Source: Nephrocerus scutellatus (Eukaryota; Arthropoda; Insecta; Diptera; Pipunculidae). Taken from it: a stretch of 64,000 nucleotides of DNA. A program made the translations under genes and the position numbers. The stretch covers positions 7,301,001-7,365,000 of the forward strand of contig OX352764.1 of the NCBI GenBank assembly GCA_947095585.1. Direction: 5' to 3'. Below the pieces are notes generated by a model. The model did not search any database and was not told the origin of the DNA. It saw only the letters and a list, made by a program, of their open reading frames with translations. This document shows positions 22,284-33,620 of the stretch, piece after piece (the stretch's first letter is position 1; every line of letters begins with the position of its first letter).

Positions 22284-24464
22284 GTAAGTATTCTTTAGCC
22301 CTTAGCAATAAGTTGAAAAATAATTTATAAAAATTGGGATCTGTTTTGTAAAAAAAAGGAAAAAAAATGTTACCCACTCCAAATCTAAACTCCTCAAAAG
22401 AAGCAAAATAGAAAATCTGATACCTAAAGTAAAATATCCTTATTATCATCATTTTTGGCTCTACAACCGACTTCGGTCATGGCCTTCCGAAATGAATCTC
22501 TCTTCCGGTCCCGATTTAGAGTCGATGTCATATACAGTTTGGGATGGCTAAACTCTGAGCGTAGGCTTGGCCGGCATCGCTGTAGTGTCCCATAAATCTT
22601 ACCGCAAAAGACTTTCCGAGCAGGATCTCCTCTTCACTCATGCGAGCTGGGTGTCCTGCCCGCTGGAGCCTGCCGAGCTTAAATCTCATTACGAGGTTGA
22701 TATCGCAATAACGCTCGTAGATCTCATCATTCTCCAGAGTCACCGGAATCGTTCTTGCTCACATACGGGACCGAGAATTCCCCGCAAGACTTTTCTCTCA
22801 AATGCGGCTATGAGATCAGAATATTATTTGCTTATCACCCAAGTCTCGGACCCAAACATTATCTTATAAAGCAGCAGCTTAGATGGTATGGTCAGATTCA
22901 TTTGAAGAGTCCGGACTTAAGTAGATTTTGTTAGTTTTAATCGGCTGCTACAGTTGACCCGAGATAGTTAAAGGATTGCACTACTTCAAATTCGCGCTCC
23001 ACTATTTGAATTGAGGGACCAATGTTGGATCTTCTACTCGCAGACGTGGGCACCATGTACTTTGTTTTGCTATCACTTATCTGCAGCCCCAGATTTGGTG
23101 CCGCCCACTCGATCTGGATGAAAGCTTCCTGTTCCAGCTCTTAGGTTTTTACTAACGATGTCAATACCGTATGCGTAAGCCAGTATCTGAATAGACATAA
23201 AGAGGATCTCTCTCGCCGTTACATCGGACTTTTGGATCACTCTCTCCAACGACAGGTTAAAGAGGACCAGGCCAGTCCATCCCCTTGTCGGAGCCCGTTA
23301 TAGATGTTGAATGGGCTTGAAAATGTAGTGAGTTTTGGAACTCTAGACATTTTTCCATCACCTGCCTAAGGGTGTAAATCTGTTCAGGTTTTGATTTGAC
23401 TGGCATGAAGCCACACTGCTATGGACCAATAATGCCTTCAGCGTCTTTAGGGGCTATCCTGTGTTGAAGGATAGATGAGAAAATCTTATACGCGGTACTC
23501 AACAACGCTGTACCAGGATAGTTGCTGCATGTTGTGATAGCTCCTTTCTTATGTGTGGGGCACCTGATGACTTGCATTATTAGTTCATCAATTGCTTGGT
23601 CTATTATGGGGCCTCATATTTTAATCAGCTACGCTGGGATCCCATCTGATACAGTGGCCGTATTACTTTTGAGCCGATTTATCGCTCAGCTAACTTCGTC
23701 TATGCTTGGCGGCAACTAAGTATGATCTCCGGTCATTGGTGAAGCCTCCAATTGCTTAGTTAGCTGCTGACCATTTAGCAACTCATGAAAGTGCTCTTCC
23801 CATGGCTCTAAGATGCCTTTGAGATCGGCGATCAGACTCAGATCAGAACGAGATTATTCTTCAGGCTGTTTTCTTTCGCCGGTGAACTGTTTTTTCATAT
23901 AATCTGAGCTTTTCATATTCATCTTCGCGTGCCCGCGTTCTATGAGATTATTGCATAGCTCGGTACGCAACATTCTTACGTTCAGTCGCTAGCTTACATT
24001 CGTCATCGAATTGGACTTTGAAGGGACTAGCCCGATCATTTAGCTTTTCCTGTATTAGAGGAAAATTACCGGCGGTCACAACATGGAGGTTTGATTGTAC
24101 ATCCACCTTCAGTTCTGATGCATTCTGTGTTATTCGCCCAATTCTGCTGATGGCTGACCGCTGAAGTTCCTTAAGTAAAGTGAAAGCAGATGAAGTCCAA
24201 TAATACTCACAATGAATAGTTAAACGAATTTAACCGCGAATAGCGCCAAAAAACATTTGACAACTCAGCAAACAAAAGAAATTCATAGAAACAGACCCCA
24301 AATATCAAATCGATGCGCATAACATTCGTTTGGCATAAGAGTCCAACTGTGTGCATGTTGTCGTTTGTCATTATTGTTGATTCTAATGTAATGCGATTCG
24401 ATAACATCAAGAAATAAACAAAATAACAATCCCCCTTCTACTCTTTTCGACTCTTCTCCCACAG
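22284..24464 (+). other. Intron 2
   Basis: Runs from GTAAGTATT at 22284 to a C/T-rich acceptor ending CTTCTCCCACAG at 24464. Most of it (22443-24190) is an antisense RTE-like LINE relic. Confidence 0.7.
22443..24190 (-). mobile_element. RTE-like LINE relic (linker, reverse transcriptase, C-terminal region)
   Basis: On the minus strand the pre-RT region reads VQFDDECKLATERKNVAYRA, then EDEYEKLRLYEKTVHRRKK near 23.9-24.05 kb. RT blocks follow: ITTCSNYPGTALLSTAYKIF near 23.5 kb, CGFMPVKSKPEQIYTLRQVM near 23.4 kb, and NPLTISGQL near 22.9 kb. The C-terminal end reads LGRLQRAGHPARMSEE near 22.65 kb and closes with GTTGTAGAGCCAAAAATGAT and a (GAT)n-like tail at about 22443-22456. Many stops and frameshifts. 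The 45.5-46.7 kb and 56.2-56.8 kb relics belong to the same group. Confidence 0.85.
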
Positions 24465-26941
24465 GCATCCGTGCATCGCCCTCGGCATGCTGGAATTTCC
24501 GCAATTAAACGCGATGGCATTCAGCAACAGCTACCACCACCACTGCCGTCACAAAACTACCACCACCATCATCACCATCACCATCGGCCGTCGTACCATC
24601 AATACCAGCAGCAACGACGCCAGCAGCAACAACTGCAGCTTCAATTTCAACAACAACAACAACAACAACAGTACCAGCACCAATCTGCGACGACTGCCAA
24701 TGCCAGTTTGACAATTGATTCAACTGCTGCCGAAACAAATTTGGCAGTCGGATTCCATCAGGACAATGATGGGAATTCCGCTTCGAAATTAGTAGTCAAC
24801 AACAACAAAGCGCGAATGTGGTATGATGGGTCGAACAATGGCACCGTCGCGATGCACCATCACCATCACCAGCCACAGGGAACTTTCACGGGCAGCACTT
24901 ACTCCAATGGAAAGCAATCAACTGCGGTTCCTATTTCGTCACAACCAACTACGCGTCAAACTTTGGGGCCTGGGATGCAGCAGCAGCACCACCAGCACCA
25001 GCAATATATGGCGCCAACAAATGCCACCTCCTCCAACTGGCCTCAAAATCAAATCAATTCAAATGCAAATCTACCACAAACGGATTTAGCCCGAAATCCA
25101 CCACCAGCTCCTGCCGCTGGCAGCCGCATTCCAACGGTACAACAGCAGAATTTTAATCAAATTTCCAAAACTGCGACCAATTTACTGAATGACATTTACG
25201 AGAAGCACTTGTTGAGCCAAACGACATTTGACAACGTTGGTGCAACAGCATTGGGTCCTGGCATGATTATCCTAGGTGGTGGTGGCGGTGGCGGAGGAGC
25301 TGCATCAGGTGGCTATAAGAGCGTTAGTCATCAGCATCAACATTCCTCCTCATCCTACCCGGTGCAATATGATCAACAGCTAGCACCGGTTCACCAACGA
25401 CAACAACAACAACCAAACGCCAAACCGCCGCCACAGAAAGCGATTCATTTTTTGAAAAACCCCAACCCACAGCCGACGTTGGCGCCGCCACCAACAACGC
25501 AGTCAAAAGCGCAAATGGCACCACAGCTTCCATCGGCGCCACATTTGCACTTTCATTTCGCTGGCGGTTTTGTCGAGCCGACGTGTAATAAAGTTCAGCA
25601 ATTGCCAGGAATTATGGAAATTACCCCATCAGTAACTCTTCCCCTTCCTCATCCTCCGGATCCTCCTCCACCAACGCTACTTAATCATGTTTACGAAACA
25701 ATAGCGGAACGACCACCACTGCCGTTGCCGGAACGGTCCTCAGGTGTGGCGCAACAGCAGCAGGAACAGCTAACAACTAATTCGTCAAACATTAACAAGA
25801 ACAACCCAACACTTCCGTGCAATAACCAACAACCAAACCGCGCACTAAGAAAACGTCAACCTAACGCTGGTGGTATCAGTAGTGGTAGCGGAAGAAATTC
25901 CAAGGTAAATGTCGGAAATAAAAGATCGACATCCATGGCTGGATCAAGCGGGGACGTTGCTATCAATAAACGCGAATGCTGCGATACCACAACGGCACCA
26001 CAACAATCCTCATCTACCAACTCTTCCTCCGCCAACCCAGTGATGGTTGCCAATCAAAGGAAGCAGCATATGTCGGCGACTGATGATGACAATTACTTTC
26101 ATCCCTCGTCGGATGTTGGGGGACATCAGAGGCAGCCAATTCCGGAAGACTATTACCACCGGAACCATCATCAACACCAGCAGCAGCAACAATCGCAGAA
26201 TTATTACCACCATCCGCCAGCACCGGCACAGCAACCGTCAAATAAGTTGGTGGTTCCTCCATATTTTCCGCCGCCACCGACACATCATCATCAGTCACAG
26301 TCACATCATTCAGAGTCGCACATTACACAGCAGCAACAACAACAACAACAACAACAACAACAACGACCACCACAACAACAACAGTACAACAATCAACAAA
26401 GGACACGAGCGGATGGCGAAAACAATCATCTGAAAATGGCTGCGGCATTCCAGCAGCTCCGTGAACATCAAAGCCATCACGGTCCAACGATGCATCAGCA
26501 GAAAGTGCAACAACATCCGAGACAACAACAACAACCTCATGCAGCACCTGCTTCTCCTTTCTCGACGGAAAATGAAATCAATTCGTTTGCGTGCGTGGCA
26601 GCGACAACGTCGACGTCATCAAACATCCGTGAGGTTCCGCTCGGTTCGGTTGCCAACAATGGTGGAGGGGTGCTGCATGCGAGCTTCATCGAGCAGGCTG
26701 CACTGTTGCCTCACAAGACCTGTGGTGCTGGTGGTACACTTCCTGTTGTTTTCGAAGAGGAAACAACAATCGACATGGACGTAGATTTGGATGGGGCCGC
26801 TGCATTACCTGGTCCCGGTGGGGTAACAATTGCCGACGAGGATGGTGGCGTCGGCGTTGCCAAATATCCCTACAGGAATAGTAAAATTGAGGTAATGCTG
26901 GAGACCGCGCAGGCGATGGCAGCCGCTGCGTACTATGCGAG
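24465..26941 (+). CDS. Large exon of a low-complexity polyGln/polyHis/Pro-rich protein
   Basis: The exon opens in phase 0 at the acceptor CCCACAG|GCA and stays open for 825 codons plus AG, ending CGAG|GTGAGT at 26941. There is no ATG near the left end (the first plausible start would be GTG), so it is an internal exon. With exons 1 and 2 the product is at least 875 residues. Visible features (composite numbering): His8 at about 83-90, Gln8 at about 112-119, a Gly run near 320-328, and a Pro-rich stretch with NHVYETIAERPPLPLPER near 455-475. A ~12-residue Gln run follows near 670, then an acidic patch EEETTIDMDVDLD near 815. A putative helix KIEVMLETAQAMAAAAYYA closes the exon. The island TATNLLNDIYEKHLL near 285-300 is non-repetitive and may be functional. 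No catalytic domain, signal peptide or membrane segment is seen. It is probably the disordered N-terminal part of a regulatory or scaffold protein whose folded part lies beyond the window. I cannot name it. Confidence 0.85.
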
Positions 26942-28077
26942 GTGAGTTTTTATTTTCTTATGTTTTTTTTATATCTGATAAGCAATAAGGGACGAAGGAG
27001 TAAAAGTGCCTTTGACCGCACCCGCCTATAGATCAGGGATTAGGAAGTCTTCTTGTCAACAAGGAGGCGAAAGATCAAAAATAACTGAGCATGGCTTGCC
27101 AAACACGCGCTTGCTGACTTCCTTACTCATCCGGCAGGAATTTCTGGCGTAATTCCTCACTTCCCTACTCATTCTCCGGAAATTTCTGGCGTAATTCCTC
27201 TCTGGAACTTATGTAATAAATTATCTCAGAAATTCTTCTGACTCGTGGTTATCCTAATCATGTTCTGAAAACTCTTGAAACCGCAAAAATCATCCTTTTT
27301 CTTATCCTTCTTGATATCGTGTGGCATCGATGTCGGACGGATATCGATGTAGGTAAGTATGAGAATATTTTCACGAAAGGCAGAAAAACTTTTCCAAATC
27401 ATTCGATATTCTCCTCCCATTTCAATTATCCTGATAGAGACTTTAAGCACCGAAGGACTGATTAAGACAATTTAAGATCCTTTCATAGTTCCATCCTTCC
27501 AAGTGATTTCTGTCTCTCTGTGGGAAACGAATGTTTCTTTCTCATCCTTCTTTTGAGGCACAGGACACGATTGCTTTGAATGACATCACAGTAAATCACT
27601 AAGTCACATTTCGCGAGTGGCCAATCATTCTGTTGCCATCATCTGGCATACTATCCTGATTGCTGTTCGTTATGTTCACTAATTGACTTGCAATTTTCGA
27701 GAAAATTTACTCTTCATCATGCCCTCCCTGGTGACATCAATTGCTATCGAAGACATTGGCAAAAAGAGGTCAAAATAGTTTGGTAACATAAAAAACTTCA
27801 GAAAATATTGTGGAAGGATTTGTTTTTAAATTTGGGACTTGGGTGGATCCTTTTTGATTTTTCTCTTTAAAAATATTTTGTGATCTGTGTGTGTGCAGAA
27901 TCTTCGATTTTCAAAGATTTGGAAGTGTTTGTCAAGCGTAGTTCTACTCATATGATTGCCAGAGTATACTGACAATAAATGTCAAACACTGATCGCAGTA
28001 CAACAGCTCGTTTGAGAGTTAACCCCTCAGTAAGTTCTATCCAAACAAAAAAAAACACCCTTTATTATGAGAAAGTT

Positions 28078-28301
28078 GTCGTGGCTCAGTGGAAATGCGC
28101 ATGACTACTATGCAGGAGGTTCGTTGTTCGAATCAAAGTAACACCAAAGGTATTTTTCACGGTGTCCCACCTCTCGCGAATGGGTGATAAACGTTCCGAG
28201 AGTAATACCTTGTCACGGAAAGCTTCTCAATTCACCGTTCGAATCCGGCCTTAAATTGTAGGTCCCATTTGTGTCCACACCGTCTGTCGCACCGAATATT
28301 A
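28078..28301 (+). mobile_element. tRNA-derived SINE with (ATT)n tail
   Basis: The head has pol III box A TGGCTCAGTGG (28082-28092) and box B GTTCGAATC (28126-28134), spaced as in a tRNA. The body continues with CTCGCGAATGGGTGATAAAC and GTTCCGAGAGTAATACC, and the element ends in ATTATTATTA. The same body, without head, is inserted at 20368-20553. It is too far from a cloverleaf to be a functional tRNA gene. Confidence 0.75.
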
Positions 28302-29143
28302 TTATTAAATTCTCTATATTAACTTATCGTGCCCGTTGCTGGCTGGCTGTGCGGACCGGCACACCAAATCTTGTGATAAATTTTTAACCCACTTCCTAAA
28401 GCCCGATTTTATTGAAAATTTGCACACATGGGAGATATACCCCATGACAACACTTTCTATTTGGGTCCCTCGGGTCTCGGGTTCGGGGGGCTTCCATACA
28501 AATATTTTACAAAATGTACCCGATTTTCTTAAAATTTTATAAGCATGTGTATCTTTGATGTACAAAACTTTATGTAACAATTTTGGACTGATCGGGCCCT
28601 GAGGCCGAAGTAGTGCCCATATAATTTTTTCAAAAATTAACTCGATTTTCTTTAAATTTTAAACACTGTGTACCTCCGATGTACAAAACTTTTTGTAAAA
28701 TTTTTGGACCGATCAGGCCCATATAATTTTTTTGAAAAATTAACTTGATTTTCTTCAAATTAAACACCTGTGTGTCTCTGATGTATAAAACTTTTTCTAA
28801 AATTTTTAGAGTGATCGAGCCCTGAGACGCCGATTTTCTTCAAATTTTTAACACCTGTGTATCTCCGATATACAAAAGTCTTCGTAAAGTTTTTGGAGTG
28901 ATCGGGCCATAAGGCCCGAGGGGCGCTCTTATATTTTTTTTTAAAAATTAGCCCGATTTTCTTTAAATTTTTAACACCGTATCTCCGTATGTATCTCCGA
29001 TGAACAAAACTTTTTGTAAAATTTTTGGAGTGATCGGTCCCTAAGGCCCATATAAATTATTTTAAAAATTAACTTGATTTTCTCCAAATTTGAAACACAT
29101 GTGTATCTTCTTTTGTAAATTTTTAGAGTAATCGGCCCCTGAT
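28302..29143 (+). repeat. TTCTCTATATTAA element with about seven tandem ~85-122-bp units (copy 2)
   Basis: Starts AAATTCTCTATATTAACTTA directly after the SINE tail. Units begin near 28401, 28519, 28640, 28743, 28829, 28951 and 29072. Each has a version of CCCGATTTTCTTCAAATTTT, a CACATGTGTATCTCCGATGT stretch, and TTTGGAGTGATCGGGCC. Related copies are at 16893 and 63028. Confidence 0.8.
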
Positions 29144-29144
29144 G

Positions 29145-29500
29145 CACCGAATACTACGAATGTGGTGCCCAATTGACTGGTCCACGGTCACCTACCTTCA
29201 ACTTTATAAACTCGATTGTTTGGCGAGATATGTAGCATGTGGTGCCGCCTTGTTGAAACCACAAATGCTCCAAGTCAACCTCTTTCAATTCATCCCTAAA
29301 AAAAGTTCAGTCAACTTAGTCCGGTAGTGATCTGCATTGACTACGCTGCTAGACTCATTGAAGAAAAAGTAAGGGCTCCCTTCGGCAATAAACCAGCACC
29401 AAATAGTAATTTTTTGGGTCTAATAGGATTTTCACGAATGGCTTCAGGCTGCTGACTTATCAAAAATCCCCAAACTATGCTATAAAAACCAACCGGATGA
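29145..29500 (-). mobile_element. Mariner relic of the DD41D type
   Basis: On the minus strand, fragments read VNADHYRTKLTELFL, EHLWFQQGGTTCYISRQTIE, and GPVNWAPHS. These match the middle and third catalytic blocks of the intact transposase at 17635-18756. The second Asp is lost (QQG instead of QQD). It is joined directly to the tandem-unit element on its left. Confidence 0.75.
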
Positions 29501-32284
29501 ACCAACGTTTGCTTTTTCTATTATATGGAGATGTATCTGACCATTACATCTTGTTATCGTTGATGTGTTAACAGCTTTACCATTGGTGGGGAGAAATTTC
29601 TTGTCTTGGTTAATCAACTCGGTGCCAGCGGCCTTTTCCCTTATTAAGGAATCTCAAGAGAAGCAGGCAATTTGTCTAAAACTTGTTGAGTTATTCCACC
29701 ATATTAGACGAGAATACAAAAATTACTTCGCTATTCAAGGTGTGGTATTGTTGTTGTTTTCTGAATAAAACGGTGTTTCTGTTTCAATACGATAGCCACG
29801 TTTTTATGACAATTATTATAGTAAGAGTCACACAGATATACAATCCACTTCAACCTAAAAATGGATTGGATTCGAATTTTGACTTTCCATAACCATTCTG
29901 AAGTTTCAGCACTGAACACAAACTCTTCCCATCTCTCTCTCTCTTATACTACTCCTTAATTTGTTTGCTCTATTATTTACCTAAATTTTAATACAAATAT
30001 TCTAGATAAACTCCTAACTTTCCACTATGCCTACGGCTGGAATGCGAAAGCCTTAAATAATGCTCCATTGATGTATTCAGATGATAATTTTTAGTTCACT
30101 AACCGAATAAATAGGCGAGAAGTCCTTAATAAAAAAACGTCAATCAAAAGTCAAACCGCACGATGAGAGTTCCCGCCTGAAGTATTCTCTGCGCACAGTG
30201 AAACATTGCAGCTTATTCGGCCGCAACAGACATCATACGAATCTGGGTGACACACTCTCACAACGTTTGCAGTTTTTCTAAAACAGAAAATTAAAAAGAA
30301 AAAAATCAAAAATCAACAAAATGATTCGCTCCGTTGATCCTTATTGATTTGGTCCTCAGTTGCATTTTGCACTTCAATTCGCTCGTCCTCGTTCGTTCCA
30401 AGCAAATTGGATTCATTCGCTTTATTGGACGAAACCCATTCAGGAAAAGAACCACAAAATGACAAAGCGACATCATCACCGGTCGCTCGCTCTTTCGATG
30501 TGAATCGGATCAGCTCCATTGTTGTAATTCGTCAACAGTGGGCCGGATCCTCATTCGCCCACCAAACTCCAGATTGGATTGATTTCAATTGTAAAAGTTT
30601 TCGTTTCTTCATCCGCGAGTTCGCATTGATGACCGGCTTCCGGTTTCGGTGCCGGTGATCGATAACGTCATCGCGTAGCGGTAAAAAGTTTCGCTGTATG
30701 TTTGCAAGCTCTGCGAAATTGTCTTGCAATTCAGCTATTGGAAGGACGGCTGGAATAATAAAATTCGGTTTGTGTGTTGTTTTTCGGTGAGTGCCCAGCA
30801 AAGGACAACAACTCACGATAGTGAAGCACATCACATCCCGACTGCATGGAGGACTTTCTAATTAAATGATGAATGAATTGGCGGATTCACGAAGCAACCT
30901 CACCGGTTGTTGGTTGACAAATACATCAGGAACATCACAAACTCGCACAAAACGGGATTAAGGACGAAATTGTTTTGTCAATGATTTCAGGAGAGTTTTG
31001 ATTTTTGCTCTCAGAGGTTTTTTTTTGTCTTTCCGAAAGATAAATGTATTGAAGGACTTAGATTAGTGGCAGAAGCAATAGGATGGTAACGAGGGAACGA
31101 GGAACGAGTAGGATATTTTAATTTTAGTAAAACCAAAATTATGATAGAATTTCCGCCGAAGTACATTTGTTGTCCTCCGCTTAGCAATTTCCCTAGAAGT
31201 CCCAACTATATCCCCACATTATGTCAAAAGCGAAACAAAATGTCATAACTCATCCGTGCTAAGTACTTGCTGTTCAAACTGTAAAACACACTCACACACA
31301 CACAGACACCGGCGCGTGTTAAAAATATGAAAGCAAAAATAAAACACAAACGGAAAAGAAGAAGAAATTCTGACAACTTAATAACTGAAACAGATTTTCC
31401 CATTTGCTCCTGCCTACCTATGGAGGGGAGTCGAGTCGAGTCGACGTGCGACGTGATGTGTTCGACTTACGATTCGGGCGTTCAGGCGCTCAGGCGCTCC
31501 TTCCAGCATCCACCGCACGTCACATCACGTATAATGACATTTCATACAAACACAAAGTGACATGGAAGGGACGACAACAAAACGACAGCAGTTCCATAAA
31601 TCTTGCTCTCGTCTATTTCTGCTTTTAGGATCGACCCAACAAAGATATCGAAGGGGAGATTTTCATTTCTTCTCTAGATTTTCCGAACAGACAGAGAGAA
31701 GCACTGCACTGCACACTGCACTGCACCATATGATGCCGCAGTCCGGGTGGCAGCAGGAGACAAAGTGATTTTTATCAAAATACAATAAAACAGAAAAACA
31801 AACGACACTAATAGTGGGGGGGTGCTCGATATGTTGTAGGGGAGAAACAACAAAATATTGTCCTGACTTCATCCCTTTTGGATTTTTTTCGAACATCCAC
31901 AGCCCAGCATCGCCAACTCTTCATATTCAGTTGTGCGTTGTGCCACGAAGGAAGTTGAAATGCGATATTGAAACGCGTGAACACGATTTACACACAACGA
32001 GCACGTGACAAATCGAAAACGTTTCCAAGACAATTACCCTGTATGGTGGAGCAGTAAGTGCCTTTAGTGCGTGATCTACTCATTACGTGTTTTCCTGCCA
32101 ACGTTGAGATAAATATCGGAAAGGAAGTCGTAAATTTTGTATTTTTCCACTGCGGATGGGATTAGTTGGAATATATCGTCGTAGAAATTCCAAAGGCTCA
32201 TCTGCAAGCTTTTTTATTTTTTCTTAAAAAAAAATATTTGCTGGGGTTTCACTTTAAAAGCCGAATTGATATCCTGGAACAGCC
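29501..32284. other. No gene seen
   Basis: Unique intronic sequence with overlapping short frames on both strands (for example around 30.3-30.8 kb), none recognisable. A donor-like GGAGCA|GTAAGT at about 32051 has an acceptor-like ATATTCAG at about 31930, but all three frames between them contain stops. Confidence 0.5.
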
Positions 32285-32990
32285 AGCAAAGATCCTTTAA
32301 AAACTCTCTTAAGACCCCTCTCAAAACCACCTCAAGAACCGCCTCAAATGCCACTCGAGACCCCCTCAATACCACCTACAGACGTCCTTAAAACCCCCCA
32401 AGACCCTCTAAAACTCCTTCAAGATGTCTTTTAAAACTACCTCATGACCCACTTCAAATCCCACATAAGACCCCCATAGCACTCCACTCAAAACCATCTC
32501 AAAACCCCCTCAAGACCCCTCTCAAAAAACCTCAAGAAACGCCTCAAATCCCACTCGAGACACCCTCAATACCACCTACAGACGTCCTTAAAACCCTCTC
32601 AAGACCCTCTAAAACTCCCTCAAGATGTCTTTTAAAACTACCTCATGACCCCTTCACACCCCACTCAAGACCCCGAAAGAACTCCACTCAAAACCATCAC
32701 AAAACCCCCTAAATACCCCTCTCAAAACCACATCAAGGACCGCCTCAAATCCCACTCGAGACACCCTCAATACCACCTACAGACGTCCTTAAAACCCTCT
32801 CAAGACCCTCTAAAACTCCCTCAAGATGTATTTTAAAACTACCTCATGACCCGCTCTCAAAATCCCTTCAAGACAACTTTCAAAACCATTTCAAGACCAT
32901 TTTCAAGACACTCTTAAGACCCCCTTATGAACCTCGTAACCTTCAAGACAGCCTCAAAACCGCATCGAAATCAATTAAAACCCCCCCTTA
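32285..32990 (+). repeat. Type B minisatellite (CTCAAGACCCC-like) with a ~200-bp higher-order repeat
   Basis: The array is built of diverged ~13-15 base units close to CCTCAAGACCCC. A larger unit containing CCACTCGAGA, CAATACCACCTACAGACGTC, AAGATGT-TTTTAAAACTAC and CTCATGACCC occurs three times. The CCACTCGAGA anchors are at 32351, 32551 and 32752, giving periods of 200 and 201. The opposite-strand type B tract is at 53695-54200. Confidence 0.85.
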
Positions 32991-32996
32991 AGTCTT

Positions 32997-33095
32997 CTGG
33001 CATCGCTCCTTCCTCCCATACTTGCACTATTAGTTCATGAATTTCTTGGAGTATTGGGACACATAAACAACCTCCTTAAATAGAGATAAATGAGG
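32997..33095 (-). mobile_element. Small RTE-like reverse transcriptase relic
   Basis: The minus strand reads ILQEIHELIVQVWEEGAMPE then DLRG. It matches VQVWEEEAMPEDWRRG in the relic at 45.9 kb. It abuts the right edge of the type B minisatellite. Confidence 0.65.
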
Positions 33096-33329
33096 TTCCC
33101 AGCTAGTTACTTCTCATGTTACTTCAGTTACTTCAGCATCACTTCATAATTTGTTAATCACACTCGAGACGAACAATCCTGGAAAGCTGTTAAGGCGTCA
33201 ATGTGTAGACTACAAAAATGAAGACTTTTATTTGAACTTTTTCTTTGTTCTAGCTATGAGCTCCTTCTTAATGTTTTTATATTGAAGTTAATTTTTAACC
33301 AATACAATCGAGTTAGGCATCTTTAACGC

Positions 33330-33620
33330 CAAAGCACAATGCGTTTGTCGAATGGCCCGTAACTCGAGCGATGCGTAGATCTAGGTGATGTGTCAATCTG
33401 ATGTGATGCGTGACAGTACAATGCGTTTGTCGAATGGAGTTTAATTCGAGCGATGCGTAGGTCTAGGTGATGCGTCAATATGATCCGATACGTATGTCGA
33501 ATGAAGCGTAACTCGATTGATACATAACATAGACCTTTGGTCTGAGCGATACGTTGCAACACGACTCGTAGCTCTGTTGATGTGTAAATTCTGGGCGATA
33601 CATGGATCTGGGCGAGGAGC
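33330..33620 (+). repeat. Decaying tandem repeat, ~82-bp unit with GATGCGTA sub-repeats
   Basis: ACAATGCGTTTGTCGAATGG occurs at 33336 and 33418 (82 apart), with a weaker third copy of TGTCGAATG at 33495. Within units, GAGCGATGCGTAG-TCTAGGTGATG recurs with a ~16-base sub-period. Confidence 0.75.

Noticed and set aside
24505..26784. Several 70-130-codon ORFs in other frames across the large exon
   Set aside because: They are homopolymer shadows of the CAR repeats (runs of Val, Asn, Leu, Thr or Ile).
24471..26945. An 824-codon ORF starting at 24471
   Set aside because: The first codon is GTG, not ATG, and there is no upstream in-frame ATG before a stop at 24402. The strong acceptor at 24464 and the fitting microexon show it is an internal exon starting at 24465 and ending at 26941, before the TGA that lies inside the donor.
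28045..28062. AAAAAAAACACCCTTTA resembling a mariner TIR next to the SINE; similar at about 51746
   Set aside because: Matches cover only the A-run plus CACCCTT. The diagnostic inner part (CCTCC) is absent and there is no partner TIR.
31404..31768. Overlapping frames around 31.3-31.9 kb
   Set aside because: Short, on both strands, with no domain and no usable splice sites.
31922..32050. Possible exon between ATATTCAG and GGAGCA|GTAAGT
   Set aside because: All three frames contain stops. It could be a noncoding exon at most, with no independent evidence.
33330..33620. CRISPR-like spaced repeat
   Set aside because: Units are contiguous, decaying and 82/67 bp apart, without unique spacers, and the genome is eukaryotic.
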